DNA of 14,677 nt, taken from Lobulomyces angularis. Taxonomy: Eukaryota > Chytridiomycota > Chytridiomycetes > Lobulomycetales > Lobulomycetaceae. Made by a program: the position numbers and the translations under genes. Location: assembly GCA_027604685.1 (NCBI GenBank), contig JADHYX010000361.1, positions 8,013 through 22,689 on the forward strand. The letters are read 5' to 3'. Below, piece after piece: positions 1 through 7,512 of this stretch. Position 1 is the stretch's first letter, and every line of letters begins with the position of its first letter. A model generated the notes under the pieces. It worked only from the letters and a program-made list of their open reading frames with translations. It was not told the origin of the DNA and made no database searches.

Positions 1-1122
1 ACCTTAATTGCAAATGCCACAACTCTTTTTATTCCAAACAAATTTGCAATAAACTTTTCACAGCCCATTGATAGTGGAATTAAAAATACCTGACTCTCTT
101 TTTTTAACTTTTCTTCCCCTCCATACTTTATACTTGAAAGGTAAGACAAGGTAGGTAAATGATGGTATAACTGCATTTCTGTACAATCTTCTTTACAAAT
201 AAAGATCGCTTGAAATGGAGGTAGCTTATAACTTTTTGAATCATTTTTACTTAAAAAATCTTCTAATGTCCTGGTTATTAAATTGATGCCCACAGTGAAT
301 TCTTCCTTCAATTCTTTTACATTGTCGTCGAGCGGAGTAAAGATTTTATATTTTTGCTAAAAGGAAGTGTTAGTTGTCACAAAGAAGTTTGCAAAGTTAC
401 CTGATTTTTAAGGGGTTCATCAACACACAACACTCCTCCCTTCGTAAGTTCGTTACTTTTTACCTCCAACGCTGAGTAGCTGTCAATCAAATCAGCCTTT
501 CTTTTTAGACTTGTAGAACCATTTGATTTAATTATTGCATTATCTTCAACTACAGCGCAAATTTTACTTTTTTCAATACAGCTTTCAATTTCTTGGAAAT
601 CATTTCTTAATACCGATAATTCCTTTTGCTTTAAAATTAACATTTCTTTTTGTTTTTCATCAGGAGAAGTAGTTTTCAAAACATCAATTTCTTTCTCTTT
701 TGTTTTGATTGATCTGATCAATACATATCTCTTTCTAACTATTTTCCTTTTTTCATCATATATGTTTTTTCTTTCTTTTATTTTTTGACAAACCCTAGAG
801 TTGTTATAAAAAAAAATGACATTTAAAAAAAAAAGTTAACATTTTTTTTTTTTTTTTTTTTTTCATTTTATTTTTATTTTTTTTTACAAGGAAAGAGATT
901 TAAGTATATTCTCTTCTTCAACTTTTTCCAACATTTCCCTAAACAAAATAGAATTATTTTTTTTATAAGTTATATTATTTTTATTTTTTATTTTTCAAGT
1001 TACCATTTGATTGTAAATGGATTGTCTAAAACACTTTTAAAAACTTTTTTTTTTTCCTGTCTAATTTTTGAAGTTTCTTTGACAGATTTTGTCACATTGT
1101 TTGAATTAATTTTGGATGACAT
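1..1122 (-). CDS. POP3: RNase P/MRP protein subunit, Pop3/Rpp38-like (3' end beyond window)
   Basis: Likely the L7Ae-type subunit of RNase P and RNase MRP, the nuclear/nucleolar ribonucleoproteins that process pre-tRNA and pre-rRNA. Exons (minus strand): 1122-1004, 938-888, 794-401, 356-1; all three introns (65, 93, 44 nt) end in TAG and the frame holds across each, giving 306 residues before the edge. Residues 26-40 carry VFKSVLDNPFTIKW, the N-terminal signature I associate with fungal Pop3; the final W codon is split by intron 1. Residues about 57-165 are very K/E-rich and probably coiled coil. The C-terminal part has an EFTVGINLITRTLED segment resembling human RPP38, then an IFICKED strand and MGCEKFIANLFGIKRVVAF, which fits the L7Ae-fold end (small residue, E, then a G-x-KRV strand). 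The ATG at 1122 is chosen because it precedes the conserved block and is the first in frame. The window starts at AAG|GT, either another donor or a Val codon. Family call fairly sure; Pop3 and Rpp38 are treated as orthologues. Confidence 0.8.
842..863. repeat. T22 homopolymer inside POP3 intron 2
   Basis: There are 22 consecutive T on the plus strand (A22 in the transcript of the minus-strand gene). The run lies inside the 93-nt intron 795-887 of the POP3-like gene. It is probably slippage-prone and its true length may differ. Confidence 0.9.
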
Positions 1123-1743
1123 TTAACCTTGTTGTTACACGAGAATTTTGTCAAAAAAACTAAAATGAAATAATAAGCTTGTACACAGGCACAGAAAGCA
1201 ATGGATTTTTCTTACGTTCTAAAGATAATAGTTTTGGTGGTGTAATGATAGATTATGTAATGATAGAATCTGGATGCAACTTTTTCTATAACCACTTAAA
1301 AAGGATAACTACATGACATTTCCTTTACTACATGGTGGAAAAGAGAATCAGTGGATATTAAACTCCATTGGTACAGTAGTAGGTAAATCTTGTTCCTTAT
1401 CAATAAGAAAATTATTTGGTACATTTGATGTCAAATTATTTATTGAAAAAAATGTTTTAAATGAAAAACATTTAAGAATTACAAATTAAGTATGAAATAT
1501 ATAAAGTTCTGTTAAATTTTTTACTATAATTGTGCTATAATCAACAAAATTTTTCAATCTAGGTCAACATTATCAATGAAAAAGATAATGGCCTTTTTTT
1601 ATACATTAAAAAAAAAATAAATTCAAATTTACTAAAAATATAGTTTTTTTTAATTTAGAAATAGGCGAAATGATGAAGTTAGCTTTAACATCGTCAGTTA
1701 AAATTTTTTCGTTTTTTTTTTTTTTTAAATACAAAAGAAAAGG
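1123..1743. other. Intergenic region between the CNBD gene 3' end and the POP3 5' end
   Basis: These 621 nt separate two minus-strand genes and must hold the CNBD 3'UTR and the POP3 promoter. The only coding-like signal is the plus-strand FHA-like fragment described separately (about 1201-1643). The rest is A/T-rich with T14-type runs and no recognisable RNA gene or repeat. Confidence 0.6.
1201..1643 (+). CDS. Tentative small gene or fragment with an FHA-like half domain
   Basis: An uninterrupted plus-strand frame, 1313-1489, encodes 58 residues beginning MTFPLLHGGKENQW and continuing GTVVGKSCSLSI and LNEKHLRIT. This resembles the start of FHA domains (G-[RK]-S...C-x-[IL]-x-[IL] followed by S-x-x-H). 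An intron at about 1240-1303 could join an upstream ATG at 1201. Just downstream, after a TAG acceptor at 1562, the same phase gives VNIINEKDNGLFLYIKKKIN, reminiscent of the FHA segment with D-x-S-x-NGTFVN. However, an in-frame TAA at 1487-1489 precedes the best donor (GTATGA, 1490). A donor at 1454 would bypass the stop but removes the H-containing strand. It may be a small gene, an eroded pseudogene or chance. It lies convergent to the CNBD gene. Confidence 0.3.
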
Positions 1744-4421
1744 TTATTTTTTCCAAAGAGGATGGTTTTTTTTAAAAGCAACTTCCAAGTTTAACTTTTT
1801 TATTGTTATATTCGGATCTTTCTTACTCTCTTTGATAAATTTTCCAATTTGCTCTGCCTTTACCTTTCTCCATTCATTTTTTTTAATCTTATTAATTTTT
1901 AGTTCAATGACATCACTAGTTTCTATTCCACTGAATTTACTGGGAACTAGGAAAGTTTTTAACTTGTCTTTGATATTAAAAATTGGAAAAACCAACACTT
2001 CTACAACTTCAGTTCCATTTTCCAATTTTTTTTTCTTTTTGGCACCTTTCGCAGGTTTTGATTTGCTTGCTACAATTGTGCATGCTGACCTTACTGAATC
2101 ATCGTCCATTATTATTCGCTCCTTTGATAAAGAAAATAACAAAAAAAAATTTAATTTTTTAAAACATTTTTTTTTTTTTTTGGTAGTCGTTTACCTCTCC
2201 AAAATACTCATCTGGATAGTGCTTTCCAATTAATACCGTGTCCTTTCTTCCAAGGTAGATGATTCGTCGAAATACATCACTAGTAATGTTAATCATGTCA
2301 AAATTTAGAAATTGTTAATTTTTTTTTTTCTTAAATATTTATACCAATTTCCTTTTCGTATAAAAAATAGTTCGGTTATTTGCTGTCCTTCTTTCAATAT
2401 AAATTCTCCAATTTTATATCTTCTCCAAGTTGCAAACTGAGCAATTGCCTTAACCGAAGCTTCAGTCCATTCACCAAAGATTGGAACACGAAGCAAAAAA
2501 TAAATTTTTTCCTTCAACTCTTTCTCATGATTAAACTTCATTATACTAACCAAAATAAAATTTTTTTGTTTAAAATTTTCTCTTTTTAGTTTGCTTTCTT
2601 TTTTTCTTTCTTTTTTACCGAATATAGTCATGCTTTTCGACTCTTATCAGCTCTGTCCTAAAATCGGATGTAATAGTTGCAGCTCTAGGGGCCTCGTTAA
2701 TCAAAGAGAGTTCTCCAAAACCATCTCTAAATAAAAATACAATAAATTAACAAAGATTAGAAAAATTACAATTTTACCCTTCATGCAGTTTTGATACAAC
2801 TATGCTGTCTTCAATTCTTCCAGTCTTTGTTATTTGAACTGAAACGGTTCCTGTTAAAATAATATACCAAGCTGCTCCCATCTCTCCTTGTCGAAAAATT
2901 GCTCTGCCGGCATCAAAAGTATTCAAAATCATTACTGAACAAAGTTGTTGTAAAATAAATTCACTTATCTTTTGAAAAGCATTAAACTTTTTTAGATACT
3001 TTCCAAGTTTGTCAAGTTCAGATTCTGTTCTACTAAAACATGCCTTTTTTAAAATCTGAAGAACATGTAATTTTTCTAATTTTTTTACTAAAATAATAGT
3101 ATATTATTTTTTTTTTAATAAAATATAAAAATTCATATATATTATTTTTTTTTTCTGTTACAGTTAATTTCTTCATTTTCAGCACTTAATTTCACATTAG
3201 AACTAGTATTGCTTGTAACACTGTCCTTACTAAAGCTTTTAAAGGTATTTGCACCTAATTTGGTGTGATCCTCATTTGTCTTGGTAATATGAATATGAAT
3301 TCCCTTTTTTTTGTCTTCGTTTTGTAATGCATAATTATGAAAATATTGTTTTAACGAAAATGCATCCGGGTTCTGTAATTGAAAATTAAATAGATGGTTT
3401 AACATTTTTTTTTCGTTTTTGGTTTTTTTTTAGTTTTATTATGATACCCAGATTTTTTCTTCAAATTTTTTAATATTTTTCCTAAAAGAAGTTTGACAAT
3501 AATAAAAACGAAACTTTTTTGATACCAATCCGCTAGTGTCGGTGGACCTTCTCTAAAAAGGTCAGGTATTTCAGGTAAAAATTCAAAATGGCAATTTTCT
3601 TTTTTTAAGAGTTATTAGCTCATAAAGAAAATAATTAATATAAAGTATTCACCTTTTTTTTCATTTAGAGTATATTTCTGGGCTCTCAACTTTCCACCTT
3701 GTTTAATAATCCAATGTTTCATGAATGCATCACTATTGATGGGAAAAGGTGCAGATTTTGGACGATTGATCAGTTTTAATTTTTCATTCTTTACTGGGGT
3801 ACGTTTTATAGGAGCTGAATATGCTCTTTTTAAATACAGATTTAAATCTGGTTTCTTGTTGCGATAGGTGTATGTATTAACAACATCCTAGCAAAGAAGT
3901 TAAAATATTGTATAAAAAAATCAGAAATTTTTAATTTAAAATGACTTACTAATAATGTTTGAAGGTTAAAAGTCTCGTCCTCAACTTCGTCATGATTGCT
4001 TTCTGTTTTCCAATCTGTTTCTTCCTTTACTAAGCCATTGCCCTTCATAGCTGCGTTAATTTCTCTAATTTTTTCTGAAGCAGTTTCTTTTTTTTCATTT
4101 CTGATTTCCTGCAACTTTAAAAATATTTGTTGTGCATCTACTTTAACTTTTTGAAGGTTGATGTTTTCTGTAAGAAGCTCCTTTTCTTTCGCACTAAGCA
4201 TGGCCGCTGTTTTCGGTCTTTCGAGCAAAGGTTTTTCCAAGATTGTAGAAAAGTTTTTTTTAGCAACCTTTGGCGGTGCTGAAAAGGTGAACCTTTGCCG
4301 CGATACCTTTTTTGCAAAAAATTATAAATCCTTTTTTTTTCTTCTTTAATAAATTTACTTTGATAGTAGCAGTGTTATCTACATCATCATCTAAAGGTAT
4401 TCCCTCTGCAAACTTTAGCAT
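1744..4421 (-). CDS. Protein with two cyclic-nucleotide-binding domains (CNBD2-like)
   Basis: Predicted cytosolic cyclic-nucleotide sensor of 684 aa. Exons (minus): 4421-4359, 4306-3950, 3887-3653, 3598-3526, 3481-3448, 3372-3162, 3087-2778, 2726-2619, 2545-2345, 2279-2195, 2121-1744; the total is exactly 685 codons with stop. The N-terminal ~340 residues are charged and probably coiled coil in part, with RPKTAA, RAYSAP and RPKSAPFP motifs. cNBD1 (about 345-465) contains GRAIFRQGEMGAAWYIILTG and the phosphate-binding cassette FGELSLINEAPRAAT (E433, R442), which look fully competent. cNBD2 (about 475-640) contains FIRKGNCDVFRRI and FGE...RSACTIVA (E559, R570), followed by a Lys-rich insertion (KPAKGAKKKKK) before the next strand. 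There is no kinase-inhibitor or channel segment, so it is not an obvious PKA regulatory subunit or ion channel. Overall layout resembles CNBD2-type proteins, linked in animals to sperm. The first exon (21 aa) is the least certain. Confidence 0.82.
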
Positions 4422-4842
4422 TTTTATTTTTTATTTTAATTTTTTCTTTGTAGGATTGGCTAAGATTTACCTCCTGTACAGATCTTTAGATTTGATAGTG
4501 TTTTAGAAATAAGAACTGTAGCAAAAATTTAAAAAAAAAAAAAAAAAAATTAAATTCTATTTCTTTACTTTTTTATTTTGTGATTTTTAGTTTCGTATAA
4601 ATAGTAATGACTTTTTTGTAATTAAATTAAGAAAAAAAAAAATTTATTCTTTTTATTTAATTTTCTTTAATTAATTTTTTCATTTTTAAATATATAAATC
4701 TATTTTTTTTATTTCTATTTTATTGTCAAAAAGTATTTTTCTTTTAATTGTATATATTAACCATTTCTTAAAATTTTTTTGATGTCATAAAAAATTTTTT
4801 TAGAAAAATTTAAAATTTATATTAACAGATCTTGAAATAAAA
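4422..4842. promoter_or_regulatory. Shared divergent promoter region
   Basis: These 421 nt lie between the start codons of the minus-strand CNBD gene (4421) and the plus-strand TMEM135 gene (4843), so both promoters should be here. The sequence is almost pure A/T. A TATAAATA occurs at 4596-4603, but in such composition it is weak evidence. An A19 run lies at 4531-4549. No coding segment was found on either strand apart from antisense shadows. Confidence 0.5.
4531..4549. repeat. A19 homopolymer in the divergent promoter
   Basis: Nineteen consecutive A. It could act as a nucleosome-excluding poly(dA:dT) tract for the two divergent genes; that role is inference. Confidence 0.85.
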
Positions 4843-6827
4843 ATGAAAAAAATATTGACGTTAAGTGTAAAATCTTATTCGGCAGGATATTTAATATCAG
4901 TTTTTCCAAAATTAATATCTTTATTATTTTTCAGTAATAAGAATTATGAAAAACGTTTACTACTCATCAAAAATGTTCTGTTCATGAATTTAAGAGCAAC
5001 TCTGCCATTATTTTTGTTAACATTAGGTAACATTACTTGTCCCGAAAAAAAAAAATATATTTGCATTTTTGATTATTATCATTTTCTAGTTGGTTCCTAC
5101 AAAACAATTGAAAAATTATTTTCCAAAAACAGCTTTTGTAATTGTAACGAAACTCTTTCAGTCGTTGAATACAACAATAGCACTAATTCCCAAGTGAACA
5201 AAAAAAAGATTGAAGATTCAATTTTTTCAACTTCTTTTTTCGCTGGAGTCGTAGCCTCAGCGTTAGGTACTAAAAATTTTCATTACTTTTTTATTAAACT
5301 ATTATTTTTTATATAAATAATTTTAGCCATTTTGACCATACCTACTTCCATTCGATGGGACTTCACTACAATAACAGGTTTCGTTCTTAATTTTTGATAA
5401 TATATATTTTAACAATTACTCAATTTTTTTATTTATTAATGTATTTAAATAGCTGTTAGAGCAGTGGATACAATGATAAATCAACTTTTTTCTTCTAGTT
5501 CAAATGTTTTAAAGACAAAAAACCAGAAAGTAAATTTTTTGTTAAACAACTTTGACACTCTTTGTTTTGTTGCTTCATGGTAAATTAACAAAAATAAAAA
5601 CAAACTTTTTTTTCTTTATTTTGTTGCTTTTTAATGCTCTAATTGTTTATTATATTTTATTTTTTTTTGGTTTTAGTACGGAAATTATGTCTTCCTGGTT
5701 TTACACACCCTATACATTACCTAAAACCTATGTAAAATGGATTTCCAAGATGGCAGACATGGACGAATCACTTTTACAAGTTTTAAGGTTAATTAAGGGC
5801 AAAGAGTTGATTTATGGCAAGAATACTGGTCACGAAGGAGTTTTATTAAGATATACCAAGGAAATAGGTTGATATTATATTATAATCTGTTCTTTCATCT
5901 TATTCAAATTTCTAAAGGTCTTGACCCATCCTTTGCAGATCCAGCATTAGGGCAAATTTCCTGCCTTGTTGTGCATGGAGGAATCAAAGGCTGCGAAAAA
6001 TTTGCTTTATACACTTTCTTTAAAGGTACAAATTACCTAATGAAACTATTAAAAAAACTATTAAATTTTATAATTATTATATATTTTTTTTTTTTGAGGT
6101 TTTCTTCAATCTTTCAAGGTCACTTAATAAAAGTTCAATTTTTTTTTTTAATTTCGCTTTACTTTTATTTTTTTTTAGATATATTTACCTGTACACTTTT
6201 TACCAAGTTTAATTTTTTACTATAAAAAATTCTTGAATTTTAGCACATTACCGCAAACTATCAAAAAGCTTCTGATATCAGTAATTAGGAGCTCTAGTTT
6301 TTTAGCAACTTTTATAACAATAATTTGGTGTGAATCCATTTTTTTTTTTTTTTTTTTTAATTTTTTTCCGTTTTTTGTATTTAGGTATACAATCTGTAAG
6401 AGTCGAAACTTGTTAAAAAATGATGAACCCTTTAACGCCTATTTAGGTTTATTAAAAACTTAACATTGATTTAATATATTTTTTTTATTTATTTCTATAT
6501 AGGAAGTTTTCTTTCTGGGTTTAGTGTATTACTAGAACATAAAAGTAGAAGGCGGGAAATGGCCCTTTATGTGGTACCTAAAGGTTAATAAAAAAAAAAA
6601 ATATAGAAATTTTAAAAATTTATTTTTATTTTTTTTGATATTTTTATTTAGCTCTAGAATCGATGTACAAAAGATTATTTTTTTCAAAAAAGATTTTAAA
6701 AATTGAAAAAGAGTTAAACATTTTTATTTTTTCAGTATCTTTAGGATATATCTTAGAACAGTTTAAAAAAAATCCAAACAATATTAATTCAGCTGTTAGA
6801 GGATTGCTAAGTTTTTTTTTAATTTGA
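4843..6827 (+). CDS. TMEM135: TMEM135 homologue (Tim17-like multi-pass membrane protein)
   Basis: Multi-pass membrane protein of the TMEM135 family, which acts at peroxisomes/mitochondria in lipid and organelle homeostasis. Exons: 4843-5026, 5090-5266, 5327-5377, 5453-5579, 5677-5867, 5918-6025, 6099-6118, 6179-6327, 6385-6446, 6503-6583, 6652-6827; total 1,326 nt, 441 aa (human protein about 458). Family landmarks in order: KSYSAGYLISVFPKL near the start; SFFAGVVASALAI (about 110-122); SSWFYTPYTLPKTYVKWI; a Cys/His cluster C259-x3-H263-x5-C269; IYLPVHFLPSLIFYY; W336-x3-C340-x2-R343; and SFLSGFSVLLEHKSRRREM followed by ALYVVPKALESM. Most landmarks only appear once introns are removed, and each junction keeps frame. 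Exon 7 is a 20-nt microexon. The stretch 5027-5089 is open and a multiple of three but has donor and acceptor signals and is treated as an intron. Start: the first ATG of the open frame, with an A-rich context (AAAAATG). Confidence 0.88.
5027..5089 (+). other. Stop-free, in-frame 63-nt intron of the TMEM135 gene
   Basis: It begins AG|GTAACATT and ends TTTTCTAG. Its length is divisible by three and it has no stop, so an ORF caller reads straight through it. Removing it joins LLTL to VGSYK, restoring a smooth hydrophobic-to-polar segment; retained, it would insert a C/K/Y/F-rich 21-residue stretch that looks unlike the rest. Confidence 0.7.
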
Positions 6828-7512
6828 ATTTTTTTTATGATTTTAATTTTAGAGTATCAAGAAATGAAAATTTTTTTCAATTAATTTCAATTTTCAACCT
6901 CAAAAAACAATTATAATTTTATAATAAACTTCAAATATTGGTTATCGCTTACTAATTAATTTTTAATAGGATAAGATATTAAAATTAAAATCTCATTTTC
7001 AACATTTTGTTCTACATTAACTTTTTGTCCGTTAATAATTATTTCAATGTTCAAACAGAGTAAGCTTTTATTCTACTTTTTATTATAGTTTTGATGGTGC
7101 ACCCTTATATTTCCAGTTTTTTATTTTATTCAAATTTCAAGCAATAAAATTGTAATAATTTTAACTAATAAATTCATTGTCGTTTAGGAGTTTACAAAAA
7201 TCATCACAATTTTGCACAAAAACTGCTTTTGTGTTGCAGTTCGCTTTTATTTTAAAAAAATTCTAATAATGTATTTTCCTGAATTATATTTTCCACTTCG
7301 GTTCAAAGACTAGTGTGTTTTTAAAAAGATCTATTTATCCTTGGTAAGTTGAATTAATTATTGAATAAGGAAATTTTTTTTGTTATTTGAAGAGGTAGCG
7401 TGGAGTTTAAAACATACTTGTACTTATTATAGCGTTTAAAGTTAGTTCCTATCAAAGAATTGGATTTTGAAAAGGTAGTTTGCTGTTGTTTTGGCTGTGT
7501 AACAGAGGGCAA
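6828..7512. other. Intergenic spacer between TMEM135 and DUF3684 genes
   Basis: These 685 nt should contain the TMEM135 3'UTR and the promoter of the DUF3684 gene. An AATAAA lies at 6923-6928. Two minus-strand open segments (7262-7166 and 7072-6956) look mildly coding-like but could not be joined into a gene. The stretch 7354-7512 is only an antisense shadow and 5' leader. No tRNA or repeat was seen. Confidence 0.6.
6923..6928 (+). terminator. Candidate polyadenylation signal of the TMEM135 gene
   Basis: AATAAA 96 nt after the TMEM135 stop codon, in an A/T-rich context where chance occurrence is common. Confidence 0.35.

Noticed and set aside
721..794. Apparent frameshift or homopolymer error at the 5' end of the POP3 frame
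   Set aside because: At first the frame lacked an ATG, but two upstream exons (1122-1004, 938-888) join in phase and supply the conserved Pop3 N-terminus, so no error is needed.
842..863. Homopolymers as poly(A) tails of retroposed elements
   Set aside because: No target-site duplications or element body flank them; they lie inside introns or promoter DNA of an overall A/T-rich genome.
1670..2233. 187-codon plus-strand open frame rich in Phe runs
   Set aside because: It is antisense to the last exons of the CNBD gene, whose minus-strand frame completes cNBD2; the Phe runs are just T homopolymers.
3842..3949. Extension of the open frame past LQTLL in the CNBD gene
   Set aside because: It reads into an intron (GTAAGT donor at 3949, TAG acceptor at 3888); the true next exon continues DVVNTYTYRNKK.
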